From: Pseudoscleropodium purum | Lineage: Eukaryota; Streptophyta; Bryopsida; Hypnales; Brachytheciaceae | Reading direction: 5' to 3' | DNA: 64,000 nt | Assembly: GCA_963969395.1 (NCBI GenBank) | Contig: OZ017804.1 | Coordinates: forward strand, 14,384,001-14,448,000 | Notes under the pieces: model-generated | What the model saw: only the letters and a program-made list of their open reading frames with translations | Told to the model about the DNA's origin: nothing | Database searches by the model: none | Part shown: positions 1-13,470 of the stretch, one piece after another | Position numbering within the stretch: the stretch's first letter is position 1 | How the letters are laid out: each line of letters starts with the position of its first letter | Position numbers and translations under genes: made by a program

Positions 1-754
1 GTTCTAATGAAGATATGTCCACCTTCATATTCATTCAATTAGTATAAAAATAAGTAAGAAAACTCAAAGCCTCTTTGTGGGTTCGATTTCTTCGTAATGA
101 TGCATTCTAAAAATTCAAGCTCTATATGAAAGAATTCCTATATTACATATCCAATATTGTGAGACTTCCATTCATATTTTCTATTTCCAAAGTGATTTTA
201 AAAATCAACCTATTACATGGTATTTCTAAATCTAACCTTCATCTTTGATAATAATTCCAAAATATTCTATAATATGTAATAAGTCATATAATTTTATTTA
301 AACATTATAGTTTTTAAAATTACAAATCTAAAATTTTCTATTCAAATTTGTATATAAATATTAAAATTATATCAATCAATTTCTGAAAGTCTAAATTCAA
401 CTTTATAATGATAATTTCTCATGGAAACCAGCAAGCCCTATGCAATTACCACATCCAAAATAAAAGTAAAAATGTTTTTCAATTTTCTTAATTCATAAAA
501 AATATGACATTGAATAACCTCCACATCATAGGTTCAAATATCATCAAAAAGAACATGTACATCCTTCTTTCTAGAGAGCTTTTTGACAATTTTTAAAATG
601 CTATGAGGAAGCACATGGTCCTAGAGATCTCACTATTTAAAACAAACAAAACAAACAATCAAACTTATGGTACAAATCATTAATACAATAATTATGGTAT
701 AAAAAATAAAATAATTGCCTAAAAAATTGGCCTATTTAAAACCTTTAAGGACTA
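1..754 (+). repeat. Left arm of a perfect long inverted repeat
   Basis: This arm was compared block by block with the reverse complement of 16467-17220 and no difference was seen. Divergence starts abruptly near base 755. The arm may extend left of the window. It is AT-rich and non-coding. Confidence 0.95.
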
Positions 755-1790
755 ATGAACCATTTTGTGTATACAAGAAATCTTGGAAAGTTACATATTA
801 TGTCAATTTGGTTGGATAATCACAAAATTCTAGTACAAAGTGTAAACATGTTCTACCTTAGTGGGCATGAAATCTAGATTTTAGAATTCTAATTACTTTC
901 AAGGAGGACCTAAGCAGTTCTAAGAATTGGGTTCTTAAACAAATCTATGATAAAGCATCTTCCTAAATTGAACATATCTTGCTTGTATCATTCAATATCT
1001 TCCCATCCTCAACTTGCCTTTTTAATGTACATCTTGAGAATTGAATTCCAACATCTTCTTGAATTTAGGCATATCTAGCCTATATCAATATCTTATCTCT
1101 GCCCCTTCTTCGACTTGTCTTCATTGTTTGTACAACACAACTTAGTGATTGAGTTTATTTAGCATCTTCTTGAATAAGGTATATCTTCCTACGTCATCCG
1201 CTTCCCCAACCTATCTTTTTATTGTACATCTTAATAATTGAATTCCAGCATCTTTTTGAAGTTAGGTATATCTTGCATGTATGGGTATCTTATCTTTGCC
1301 TCTTCTTCAACTTGTCTTTGTACTACACAACTTAAGGATTGAGTTTTAATTAGCATCTTTTCGAATTGGGCATATCTTACCTACTCCATCCTATCTCCAC
1401 CTCTTCTTCAACCTATCTTTGTACTATACGACTTCGTGATTGAATTTCAACATAATCTTCAATTTGGGCATATCTAGGTAATCTAGCCTATAGTCAATAT
1501 CTTATGTCTACTCCCCTTGAATTCCTCAATTTGTATTTGTACTATGTAATTTGAGGATTGTTTTTTTCCTTTTTCTTGAATTAAAATTAAAAAAATTTAT
1601 CTCAATTTATTACCTCCCCTTTCTAGTCGTTTTTATTACATTGAAAAACTTGAGGATTGAGTTTTTTAGGGTGTCTATGCTTCAACTTCATAAAACCACT
1701 AATAGTGCAAAATAAGGGATTTTGAAAACCCACATCCATCAACATAAAAGTCAATATGGTAATTGCATTTAATTGCAATCTCAATTTGTA
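755..1790. repeat. Left subterminal block mirrored at 11900-13470
   Basis: Bases 780-1000 match, in reverse complement, about 13260-13450. Bases 1600-1790 match about 11900-12060 (including a shared CACTAATAGTGCAAAATAAG-like stretch). The intervening 1000-1560 is a degenerate tandem array of units of about 100 bp, alternating in two types around 'cttcaacttgtctttgta' and 'ttgaattagcatctt'. The inverted counterpart array is 12095-12660. Similarity is clearly lower than in the 754-bp end arms, so this mirror is older or evolved separately. Confidence 0.7.
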
Positions 1791-1814
1791 CAATCATTTC
1801 ATTTGAAGTCCTAC

Positions 1815-2960
1815 CAATTTTCATATTAGTGAATATTCTAATTGGAAAATAGAACTATTTGAGTTCCATCACCCTTAGTTTGTTAAGTGTGACATGACTA
1901 GCTCGTTGATTGGTAGAAATGTTAGAACCAATAAACATGTCAATATTCTAATTTTAATCTAAAAGTATAACTATTTGAGATCCATCAACTTAATTGGTAG
2001 AAATGTTGGAACCAATTTACATATCAATGGATATTCTAATTAGAAAGTACAACTATTTGAGATCCATCAACTTGATTGGTAGAAATGTTGAAACCAATTT
2101 ACATACCAATGGATTTTCTAATTAGAAAGTAAAACTATTTGAGATCCATCAACTCTAGTTGATTAAGTGTTATATGACTAGCCCATGCATAGAATCATAG
2201 ATTGCTAGAAACATTGGAACTTCTTTAATATTTACATATTAGGTGGATATTCTAATTTGAAAATACAACTATTTGAGATCCTTCACTCCAAGTTGATTAA
2301 GCCATGAGAACCTCGGTGCCTCAAATATGGCTTGTCCAAATTGAAAGATTCACTTGTTTGACTATTATAATCTTTTCAACAATAGAATCAAAGCATGTAT
2401 CCCTTTCCCTCTAGCTTCGAGCTTGTCTCTACTACCAATGAATACAATCAATTTTTGTAGATCTCTTTTTAGATGATAGTTTGATTGGAATGAATTGAGA
2501 TGGGTCTACATTTTAGTAAATATGAATTGGGCTCTCAAGGGTTAAGAGTCACATGACTAGCTCGTTGATTTTTTTGAAATGTTGGAACTAATTTACATCT
2601 CAATGGATATCCAAATCACATGGTACAACTACTTGAAGTCCATGACTTGAAGTTGATTATGTATTACATGATTAGTTCATTGATTGGTAGAAATGTTAGA
2701 ACCGATTTACATGTCAATGAATTTTCTAATCTCAAAGTACAATTATTTGAGATCTATCAACCCTAGTTCATTGCATATTACATGACTATCTCATTGATTG
2801 ATAGAAGTGTTGAAACTAGTTTACATGTTGAGTGGGGATTCTAATCTAAAAGTGCAACTATTTGAGATCCATCATTCTAAATTGATTATGTGTTTTATTA
2901 CTAGCTCATTGATTGGTAGAAACATTGGAACTAGTTTATATGTCAATGGACATTTGTAAA
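1815..2960. repeat. Tandem satellite array, ~107-bp monomer
   Basis: Two runs (about 1815-2320 and 2570-2960) repeat a monomer containing 'actatttgagatccatca', 'gttgattaagtgttacatga' and 'attggtagaaatgttggaac'. Some units lack the middle portion. The interval 2320-2570 is non-repetitive, and 2220-2420 reappears inverted at 16240-16450. The same monomer seeds the longer array starting near 7735. Confidence 0.85.
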
Positions 2961-3245
2961 CATTTCTATTGTCAGCCTTGAGATGAACCGAGTACAACCA
3001 AGGTCTTGAGTTTTCTTTGTAGAACTTCCTATAGTGGATGTCTAAGTGATTGTGAATGCTTTCATCTCCAACCTTGAGATGAAACAAGTACAACCAAGGT
3101 CTTGAGTTTTCTTTGTAGAACTTTCTATAGTAGGTGTTTAAGTGTGGTTGTGAGCACTTTCATCTCTAACCTTGAGATGAATCAAGTACAACTGGATTTT
3201 TAATTTTGCTTGGTAAAACTTCCTATAGTGGGTGTCTAAGCATAG
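2950..3245. repeat. Tandem repeat, ~110-bp unit, about 2.5 copies
   Basis: Units share 'ccttgagatgaa', 'gagttttctttgtagaac' and 'ttcctatagtggatgtctaa'. The short minus-strand open frames here are by-products of the repeat. They look alike because the DNA is duplicated, not because a protein is conserved. Confidence 0.8.
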
Positions 3246-4185
3246 TCTATTATGCCTTCTAAGCAATGGATCCTTTTTACTTCCTAGGTGGATTAAAGTA
3301 GAAGAAAAGATAACTAATACTTCAAAACATAGTAAACTTTGGCCATATTGAGGGAAAATTTGGGCATGGAGAGGGCCATTTGACTTTTGACCACAGTGCA
3401 AATAGTTACAACAAATATTAAGAAAATATTTCTCTCATAAATTTGTTTTTAAAAAAAAAAAAAAAAGTTTAAATCACCAATTTGACAAGGCACAAAATTT
3501 GAGCCAAGACTTTATTTTTTTGATATGGAAATGCCAAAATTCAAAAGTTATCTATTTTAAATCATAAAAAAGAATTTTCCATTTCCCAAATGGTAAAATT
3601 CATCCCATTTGGAGTTTTTTTAGAAGAAGTTATAACCAAATGAAGTTTGACCCTGGAAAATACAGTTCAAACTTCATCCATGAATTTCTATTGATTCTCA
3701 GATTCAAATCAAATTTTATTTTAGATATGAATTTTTAGTTAAATCGACTATCTAAGTTTCAAGTTTGACTTAGAGTGGATGAAGAATCTCTATTTTCATC
3801 CAATCTCAACATTAAACCTCGTCCCTTGTTATCTTCTTGACTTTAACTTGGTTTTACATATATAAACTAGGTCTAAAATTCTTCTAGATGATGATAAACT
3901 GTCATTGTTGTTGAGTTGTCTTCAAAAGATTCTAAATTGCTATCTTTCTAATTCTTAAGTCTTTGGACCTTTTTTCCAATTTTACTATTTTTAGAATTTT
4001 ACTATTTTTAATTTTAGAGCCTAAGATGAACTATCTAAAATGCAAATAACTTAGAATTTGATCTTTTCTAATTTAAGTTTGACCACTAATCAGTACTTTA
4101 GAACTTCATTTGCTAGTTCTATCTATGTCCAACTTCAAACTAATTTTTAATTGAACTTTTAGACTAAGGGTTGCTATCATGTGAA
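3246..4185. other. AT-rich stretch without recognisable features
   Basis: No gene-like open frame or repeat family was recognised here. An A-homopolymer of about 16 bases lies near 3449-3466. Confidence 0.5.
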
Positions 4186-4400
4186 CATAGGAATGTGAGT
4201 CTATGAGCCTAGAATACTACACACCTATATTATAGGTGTATATATTATAAAAACAGTCAATGATTGTAGGATATATATATTACAAATACCTATATTATAG
4301 GTGTTTATAATACATACACTTTCTATAGTGTGTGGTATCTATATTATAGATTCAATACTCATAAGCTCACATTCTTGGGCTCATATACTAGCATCGTTGC
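4170..4400. repeat. Palindrome-rich segment
   Basis: The palindrome 'cctatattatagg' occurs near 4226 and again near 4288, flanked by partly mirrored text ('gtgagtctatgagcc' on the left, 'ataagctcacattc' on the right). Together they could form a cruciform of roughly 200 bp with an imperfect stem. The 86-residue open frame at 4301-4561 is hydrophobic and AT-driven and is not considered a gene. Confidence 0.5.
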
Positions 4401-7400
4401 TTTTGGACTTTGGATTTGAATTAGATTCTAAGTTTCTCATTCTTACTTCCAAACTTCATCTATTTATATTTTGTTTATATTTAATCTATTTTATAAGTTT
4501 AATATGTTTTTGGAAATCTCTCAAAATCTTATACAGGGATTTAAAACTAAACTTGAGATAAAAAATAATTCTATAGGTCTAATTTGAGATTATAACTTCT
4601 ACTATGTGTTTGAATTTTTAAACAAGAGACATAGAAGAAATTGGGAGATTTAGATACATCTATAGGAATTAACCTCATCTAAAAGGTGTTCAAAGATAAT
4701 TGCCTTTGTCCCTTTTCTATAACGTGCTCACCACTTAAGTTTAGATTTTTGACTATAAGTAGTGGAAAAAATTCCAATCTAATCTCCTATCTTTGCCTTC
4801 TAAGTTTCTTCTAGTTTCCCTTCTTTTTTCTTTCTACTTCAACTTTTTTCCTTCTTCCTTCTATTTTTCTTACTCTTAATTATTGACTTAACAAAAAAAA
4901 GACATTGATCTCTATCCAAAGTCAATTAGCCAATTCATCCAAGATTCTTGTCTCCCTAATTTGAATCAAGAATCAATAATTGACCCAATTGGGTTTGTAT
5001 GGCTCCTCCATAATTCTATCTAGATTTATTCCTAATCCTATATTACTTTGGTCATGGATACCCTTCAATCTCTAACTCTCACACTTCATCATTAGAGCCT
5101 CCTTTCTTTTCTCTACTTCTTGCTTCTAAATAATTTGCTTATGGTTTTTTGGATTCTCCCTCCTTTGCACTCATAATGCTACATTTGAGATAATTATTTC
5201 TAAGTTAACACTTGATGCAACTTGTAAGAAAGGATGACTTCCTAACTAATTAGTTAATTTGTTTGAATTTTATACGACAAAATCCCCCTTGGACTTCCAA
5301 CTCTCTTTTGGGATTCTAAATTTCTTTCCTAAACTTGCCTTGTCAATTGGACCTTGTCTCATGAATTGCCTTGCTAAATTGGACCCTATCTCACAACTGA
5401 TTGATCTCTAAGAATTGGACCTTGGTAGCCCATGTATTAGACTGCTACAAAGGAATATTGGGCTACATGTACAATATATTGGACTAATAATCTAATATGG
5501 GGTACAATTGAATTATTGTGGGGTATTGGGTTCCTTATCAATACTAAGGCTAGGTGCTTCAAAACTAAATGTTGGTGTTTCCAAAACTAAATTCTAGTGT
5601 TTCACAACTAAACTTTAGTAGTTTTGAAAAATCTAAACACAAATTACTAGGCTTATTTGGGGGATACACAAACTATAAACTAGAATTATGACTTTCCAAG
5701 GGATGCTTTTGATCATATGGAGGATTGACGAGTTACCCCTATATATACTTATAATAGTGGTTTTTTGCATCTATGGTTGTGACCTAGTTCAAAGCTTCAT
5801 TGTTGTTGAGATTTCAACCGAAGATACTAAGGATTTTGATACATACGAGGATCAAGCTCCACTGTATTTTGGGATTTTAACACAAAAGCTAAAGATTTTT
5901 GACACGCATGAGGATAAAAGCTTTGCTTCATTTTGGGGAACAATAAAAAATACAAAATCAAATTTGACAAGGGGAAGTTAGTGGAGTGTTAATACAACCT
6001 CTAAATTCTTATAACCAACAACAAATGTTAGTATAATATACTTAAACTTCACATAACATCACATATGTTAGTACTACAACTTCACAATTCACAATTTCCT
6101 GGGGGAATTCTCAATAAGGATTTCCCATCAAAGAAATATGCACAAAAAACAAACAAATCAATCACTAGAGGGCTTCCATCAGTGGCATCACCAAGGTACA
6201 AAGAAGCTTGTTTTTAGGGTTAGTACAAGGTAAGTACAAAAACACTAATACAAAGTGTTAGTACAAAAAACAACACGTAAGAAATATTTAAAAAAATAAG
6301 GTTTGAAGGGACCTCAATACCCTTCAAAATTTGCTTCAAAAATACAAACAATAGAATAAAATTGCTCCTAAAACATTCAATTTAGCAAGCTTTGACTTAA
6401 TAGCCAAAAAAATTCGCTAAATGGACCCAACAAGTAGAAAGTATAAATAAAGGGTAGATTTAGAGGGAAAAAGGTGCCCTTCATATACTTTCACCAAGTT
6501 CACCTTCCTTCTCAATTACCTAGTGATAATCTTATTGCTACAAGATTTTCATCTAATTTCTAGGATTTTTAACTTCTACCCTAGTTCAAACTTCTAAACT
6601 TTTGAGAAAGACTCCAAATTACAAATAAATTGCGCCATTGAATTCAAAAAGCCATCTTCAATGACTAAACCCCCATCCTCCTTTTTTAGCTAGAAAAAGT
6701 CACAAAACTAGCACCAATATTAAACAAAAATGGTGTAAAAATTCAATTCTTGAAGTTCAAATTTTATAAGGATATTGACTAGCCTAGATTATTTGGAAGG
6801 TACAAACGAGTAAGAAAAGACTTTGTTTTGGCCTCTTTCTAATTTTGTATGCTCTTGAAAGACCGGTCAACTCCACAAAAAATTTCCAATTTTGTCAAAA
6901 TTGAAGAATCTCACTAGTTTGGGTACTTGTTGATGTTGGAATATCTTGAAACTTGTTGGTGTGTGCATGTTGTTAGCATAAAATAAGCTATCCTAGTTTT
7001 TTTAATGAGATCTTACTACAATTTGGTTGTTTTTAGGAATTTTCCATCATTGATTGAAGCAATTGATCATTCTTCTGAAAGTAGAAAGATTTTGAGAATT
7101 TTTATGAAACCTCTCATAGAATCCCATAAATTATGTGTAGACTCATTTTTTACTTCGCACATTAGAAGGAGATTAAAATCCAACTATTTCTTTTAATTAT
7201 CAATGACTAGAATATCTTTCACACAAAGAAGAATCTCAAAAATTGATTTTGTTGTTGGATTCAAGGTGTGATTTCAACCCCATAACACTTTAAATTTGCC
7301 ATAAAAGCCTTCTTTTGGTTAGTCATGAGTTTTTTAAACTTGCAAGCTAACAATTGGGATTTCAACTATTTCTTGGAACAACTAAGAAAGTAAAATTTAT

Positions 7401-7734
7401 CTCTAGAGATTGACTTAGGGATCTCACTATGATTCTTTTTCAATAAGATTTGTAACATACAAGATAAGTTTAGGAATTTTGAGTGGAATTTACAAAGTAA
7501 TTAGTAGTTTCACTACTTTTAGGGTTCTAACCTATACACATGTAGAATTTTGAATTGTTTTAGGTATTTTACTCCGTTTCGTACCAAATGTTGTATTAGT
7601 ATATAACATACCTATTTTGTTTTGACACCCTTTTAGGAGATTTTGTCATTTAAAACTTAACTTAATACATAAAATGGCCTAAACAAAAGACTATAAATCC
7701 CAAATGATGGATTGGGAGCTTATAGTATTCTAAT
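4401..7734. other. AT-rich non-coding stretch with a possible decayed coding relic
   Basis: No supported gene. The best open frame (5688-5981, plus, 97 residues) contains an imperfect internal duplication of about 75 bp at 5820-5960, seen as two Asp/Glu-rich segments (EDTKDFDTYEDQ and then KLKIFDTHEDKS). It has no recognised domain and no splice context, so it may be a relic of transposon coding sequence. Confidence 0.4.
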
Positions 7735-8100
7735 GTAAAAGTACAATGATTTGAGATCCATCACTCCTAGTTGATTAAGTATTACATGAATAGCTCATTG
7801 GCTAGTAAAATTGTTGGAACTAGTTTACATGTTAGTGAATATTCTAATTTGAAAGTAAAACTATTTGAGATTCATCATTCCAAATTGATTAAGTATTACA
7901 CAACTAGTTCATTGATTGGTAGAAACGTTGAAACTAGTTTAATCACATGTGGATATTGTAATTTGAAAGTACAACTACTTGAGATCCATTACTCCAAATT
8001 GATTAGTAAGTGTTACAGGGCTAGCTCATTGATTGATAGAAATGTGCAAACCGGTTTACTTGTAGAAATTCTAATCTTAAAGTACAGTCCATCTTTCCAC
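7735..8100. repeat. Satellite array, ~107-bp monomer version
   Basis: About three monomers of the same family as 1815-2960, each with 'tttgagatccat', 'ttgattaagtgttac' and 'attggtagaaatgttg'. They lead directly into the shorter 90-bp version. Confidence 0.85.
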
Positions 8101-9430
8101 GTGGATTGAACAATACATGAATAGGCTAGTAATTGATAGAAATTTTTACATGTGGACATCCTAATCTTGAAGTACAGTCCATCTCTCCACATAGATTGAG
8201 TGTTACATGAGTAGGTTAGTAATGGATAGAAATATTTACTTGTGGATATTCTAATCTTGGAATACAATCCATCTCCCCATATGGATTGAGCATTACATGA
8301 ATAGGTTAGTAATGGATAGAAATTTTTACATGTGGATATTCTAATCTTGGAGTACAATCCATTTCCCCATGTTAATTGAGTGTTACATGAAAAGGTTAGT
8401 AATTGATAGAAATTTTAACCTATAGATATCCTAATCTTGAAGTACAATCCATCTCCCTACGTGGATTGAGCGTTACATGAATAGATTAGTAATTGATAGA
8501 AATTTCAACCTGTGGATATTCTTATGTTGGAGTACAATCTATCTTCCCACGTGGATTGAGCGTTTTATGAATAGGTTAGAAACTGATAGCAATTCTTACC
8601 TCAGTATATTCTAATCTTGTAGTACACTCCATCTTCCCACGTTCACTGAGTGTGACATTAATAGGTTAGTAGTTGATAGAAATTTTAACCTATGGATATT
8701 CTAATCTTAAAGTACAATCCATCTCTCCGCATGGATTGAGCGTTACATGAATAGATTAGTAATTGATAGAAATTTCAACCTGTAGATATTCTTATGTTGG
8801 AGTACAATCTATCTTCCCACGTGGATTGAGCGTTTTATGAATAGGTTAGAAACTGATAGCAATTCTTACCTCAGTATATTCTAATCTTGTAGTACACTCC
8901 ATCTTCCCACGTTCACTGAGCGTGACATTAATAGGTTAGTAGTTGATAGAAATTTTAACCTATGGATATTCTAATCTTAAAGTACAATCCATCTCTCCGC
9001 ATAGATTGAGCATTACCTGAATAGGTTAGTAATTGATAGAAATTTTAACCTATAAATATTCTAATCTTGAAGTATAGTCCGTCTCCCCATGTGGATTGAG
9101 CGTTACATGAACTAGTTAGTAATTGACAGAAATGTTCAAATTGGTTTACATGTGGATATTCTAATCTTGAAGTATAGTCCATCTCCCCACATGGATTGAG
9201 CGTTACATGAATTGGTTAGTAATTGATAGAAATGTTCAAATTAGTTTACATGTGGATATTCTAATCTTGAAGTACAATCCATCTCCCCATATGGATTGAG
9301 CGTTACTTAAATAGGTTAGTAATTGATAGAAATTTTTACCTGGAAAGATTCTAATCTTGAAGTACAATCCATCTCCCCATGTGGATTGAGTGTTACATGA
9401 ATAGGTTAGTGATTGATAGAAATATTAGTA
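8101..9430. repeat. Satellite array, 90-bp monomer with a 270-bp higher-order repeat
   Basis: The block 'ctaatctt' plus the following text recurs at 8161, 8251, 8341, 8431, 8521, 8611, 8701, 8791, 8881, 8971 and 9061, exactly 90 bp apart. It then recurs at 9161 and 9261 (100-bp units retaining a 'gttcaaattggtttaca' segment) and at 9351 (90 bp). Units 8521, 8611 and 8701 are re-used almost unchanged as 8791, 8881 and 8971, giving a three-monomer, 270-bp higher-order repeat. The 90-bp monomer looks like the ~107-bp monomer after loss of part of the sequence following 'gatagaaat'. Confidence 0.95.
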
Positions 9431-10766
9431 CCAATTTATATACAAATATCTTATTCAAAAGGCCAATCCAAGTTGTCTAGATGTTGTGCTAGTTGATTGA
9501 AAAGATGGAGCCAATTCACAAGAGGATGTTCTAACTTGATGAAATGATAGTTGAAAGGCCATTTGATTCATTTTAAGTTATTTAGACTTTGCATTGATTT
9601 ATTGAAAATTTAGAGTTGAATTACTTTTAGATATTCTAATCATAAGGAATGAAAGTCCTATTTCTTATCAACTAAGCGATTAGAATGAGTTTTTTTCATC
9701 ATTATTGTGCAAATTCTTTTGGATAATATTAGCAAGTCTAAAAAAGTCCAAAATATTTTAGTGTGGATATCAATGAGTTAATTACAATTCTTCAAAGTCT
9801 AATCCTATAAATTTCTAAGAATTGTGCTTCATTTGATGTACATGTCTTATCCATCATGAAATAAGACTTTAAACAGTTCTTTGAACTTTTTAGATTTTTT
9901 GAAGCATGCTTAAGTAGCTTCTTAGATATAGGTATGTCTAATTGTCTATCTTCATCCTTAAATTTTATAGAGTACTTTTTTGAAAAGCACATTGAAAAAC
10001 TAGCCTCAAAGGTTAGCTATGGCATTTGGAGGTTCTTGCACCTAAAAAACTAAATGTTTCTTGGTCAATCTCAATTGAAAATTAAAAAATTTCATTCATT
10101 GAATTTGATTTAAATTAATAAAATAAAGTGGAACAAGTCAATTAGTTTAATCTTAGATTTAAATTAGTTTCATCTCAATGTAAAGTTTTGAAATGTTCCA
10201 ATTTCAAGCTGAATGATTTAGGACTCAAATTGTACAAATTAATTATATAAATTGGTCCAGAGAAGCACTCTTTATAAAAAAAATTTAGTTGGGTCCTTTA
10301 GTGCAAGGGGATATTAGAGAGGGGGTATTACTTAAGGATGTCTTAATTATTGGCACCTAATCTAGTCTTAAAAAAGACCCAAAACTCCATCAAAATCTAT
10401 AACCACACAAAAATTCTCCCAAATAATGCAAGACAACAATAGCAAAACTAGCTACTAGGGATCAAGACTTTAATTAACCCTTATGATCAAAGTAGTTACA
10501 AAAACTACTCTGATTATTGAACCAATAGGTGCATTCTTTGTTTCTATAATTAATAGTAAAGTCATTCATCAAACCTTTGAATTTTGTAACATCTTTATAG
10601 AATGAAGGTGTTCTTCAAGGTATATATATATATATAAGATCCAAAAATAAATAAATTGGAAAATACAAAGTTCCATTCATATTTGTGTGTTTGTAAGTAC
10701 CAACAATTCAAGGTCTTCATACTACTAAACAAATTACCACCAAAAAAACAAACTAATACTTTTCCA
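9431..10766. other. AT-rich stretch; contains a segment shared with 42895-43025
   Basis: No gene was found. Around 10500-10620 the text resembles 42895-43025 (shared 'attattgaaccaataggtg' followed by 'cattctttg'), suggesting a dispersed decayed element. A (TA)n microsatellite lies at about 10619-10636. Confidence 0.5.
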
Positions 10767-11698
10767 TTAACCCCTAAAGGACCAATTTGCTATTTTTAGC
10801 AACATAGCAATTTTGGGCAAGTAGTTGTGACTAGAAATTTTGCATTTTATAGGTTGAAATTTTAAGAGGAGGTGTAGATGAAAAATATCTTTCATGTGCA
10901 CTAAATTTTATGGTTGACATTTGAAAATGTTAAGAGTAAAAAGTGCTTGTACAATATTTTGTTTATTTTTCAACTTAGGCAGTTTGGGCAAACAAAAATA
11001 AAAAACTTTCAAAAAAAAAATTGAAATTGGTTTTCTAAATTTATATAGATGAGGAAAGCTTTAAATCATTCCATTTTGATTAATGAGTCAAAAGTTATGA
11101 GCAGTTTTAGTTTGTGGGCAATTATGGATTCTCTATTCTAAAATAAACTTTGAAGTCATTTATTTAACTCGATTTTCAATATTTTTTGAAAAAAATAAAA
11201 TCATAGGATGTAGATTGTTTATTACAACATTACAACCATTGGGATTGACATTTTTTAACTCCATAAATAAATTCTTAACAATTTAGTATTTTGAATCAAT
11301 CTCTATTTTTTTCTACTTACTAGTTTTTCCTATATGTTGTACAATTACAAATGATTTGAAATTTTTTAATCATGTAGCCAACTTGTTTAGAAAAAAGAAT
11401 GCAAAGAAGCACCACCATTTTGGACATTTTTTTATAGAAAAGTGAGCTTGTGAAGTGCAACTCTCTTGTTTTTCATAGGGCCCCCAAAAGGTTTTTTGTG
11501 AATTTGAATGTTTATATCTTGCAATCGACTTGATGGAAATTTCTGAAATTTTTACCACGTGTTTTCAAGTTAGAATACTACAAGATCTTATGGTTACATA
11601 TGTCAAAAAAAGTTCTTTTTCAAAAACTTGGTACGTGTAGAAATGACAATTTTCAAGTGTTTTGAGGGAAAACATAGTCGAGGAATTGAAGGGATTAA
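10767..11698 (+). mobile_element. TTAA-flanked non-autonomous element, family R, copy 1
   Basis: It begins TTAA-CCCCTAAAGGACC and ends GAAGGGA-TTAA, about 930 bp. It is related along its length to 14817-15740 (inverted) and 41590-42517 (same orientation). It has no coding capacity. The TTAA ends with C-rich/G-rich termini are the pattern left by piggyBac-type transposases; that class is inferred from termini only. Confidence 0.75.
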
Positions 11699-11899
11699 AC
11701 AAAACATGCAAACACAAAATGCAGAATTGAGGCCATCCAACTCATAAAGATGATATCATACCATTTGTATAATCTTGAAACGTTCTTGTGGACACAAAGT
11801 GTCTAATGGATGACTTCAGCTAAGACTGTAGGATGGAAAAAGGGATGGAATTTTTTTATTTTTTCTTCCAATTTTTTAATTCTAGAAGGTGATTGAGTA

Positions 11900-13470
11900 C
11901 ATAGGCAATTTAGTGAATAGTATACAATTACCATACTGACTTTTATGTTGATGCGGGTTTTCATAATCCTTTATTTTGCACTATTAGTGGTTTCATGAAG
12001 TTGAAGCATTGACACCATAAAAAACTCAATCCTCAAGTTTTTCAATGTATGAAAAAGGATCGGAAGGGGAGGTAGTAGAATGAGGAAAAAACATTCACCT
12101 TAATTCAAGAAGAAAGAAAAAATCAAATCCCAAATTATATAGTGCAAAGATAGATTGAGAAAAGGATGGAGACAAGATACTAACTATAGGCCAAATATGC
12201 CTAAATTCAAGAAGACATTGAAATTCAATCATGAAGTTGTACAACACAAAGACATGTTGAAGAAGGGGTGGAGATAGGATGGTGTAGGTAAGATATGCCC
12301 AATTCAAAAAGATGCTAAAATCTAAAGAGAGGTTGAAAAAGAAGAGGATATGAGATACTAATATAGACAAGATATACCTTACTTCAAGAAGATATTGAAA
12401 TTTAATCTTTAAGATGAAGAGAACAAAGACAGGTTGAGGAACGGGCAAGGATAGGATGATGTAGGAAAGATATGTCTAATTCAAGAAGAATGATGCTAAT
12501 TAAAATTCAATTGTCAAGTTGTATGGTACAAAGATAGGATGAAAAAGAGGCAAAGATAAGATATCGATATTAGCAAGATATACCTAACTTCAAGAAGATG
12601 GTGAAATTTGATTCTTAAGATGTAGAGAACAAGACAAGTTGAAGAAAGGAGTGTATTGAATGATGTAAGGTAGTGTGCTCATAAAGCAATTCTTTAAGGA
12701 TGTTGGGCATTTTTTATGACTTTTAGACGCCTTTAAATGTTTTTGCTTATTTTTCTCTTTGAAAAAAAATTGATTCAAAATCTAACACAAGTAGTTTCAT
12801 ATTTTTTGGAGCTTTTATGATTACTTATGAATTTCCAAAGAATTATGTGATAGGCACCTATTCATGATCATAGGCCTTGCAAAACCCACTTACATGTAGT
12901 CTAAGAAAGGATATGGCTTGTCAAAAAACAAGCATCAACACATTGAAATAGTAATGCATAAGGTTCCTAAATGTGACCTTTACTAAACTTAATGGACCCT
13001 ACATTCTTTTTAAAATTTGTAAGAATGCAATTGGTTAATCATTTCTTATTTAGAAAAATTAAGTGGATACACCCAATTGTTGAATTGGATCCTCTCTAGC
13101 TCTTATTCTATCCATTGACAAAATATAAAGCAATATATGACAAATCTTAATTACTGAGTAGTAATTATACTCTTGCATTGTTAGTAGTCCATTTTAGAAC
13201 CATTTATTGTCTATTTCAAAGCTTCCTATAAGTCTTTTCAAAGAAGGGGGTTACTTTTTGAATCACCTCCTATAGGCAAGATATGCTCAATTCATGATGA
13301 TGCTCTATCCTAGGTTTATTTTAAAATCCAATTTAAAAAATGCTTAGGTCTTCCTTGAAAGAAGTAGAATTCAAAAATCTAAATCTAGTGCCCACTGAGG
13401 TAGAACATGTTTACACTTTGTGCCAGAATTTTGTAAACATCCAACTAATTGACATTATATGTAACTATAA
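11900..13470. repeat. Right mirrored block matching 755-1790 in inverse
   Basis: Bases 11900-12060 are the inverse of 1600-1790. Bases 12095-12660 form a degenerate tandem array inverse to 1000-1560 (units with 'caagaagat', 'gttgaagaa' and 'agataggatg'). About 13260-13450 is the inverse of 780-1000. The 12660-13260 interval has no counterpart on the left. The minus-strand open frame at 12095-12448 is a repeat artefact. Confidence 0.7.

Noticed and set aside
8013..8357. Minus-strand 114-residue open frame with repeated KIRISTCKNFYP-like text
   Set aside because: The protein repeat mirrors the 90-bp DNA satellite; the period is a multiple of three by chance, and there is no other sign of a gene.
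8101..9430. Possible CRISPR-like regular array
   Set aside because: Units are whole tandem monomers without unique spacers, in a eukaryotic genome; it is a satellite.
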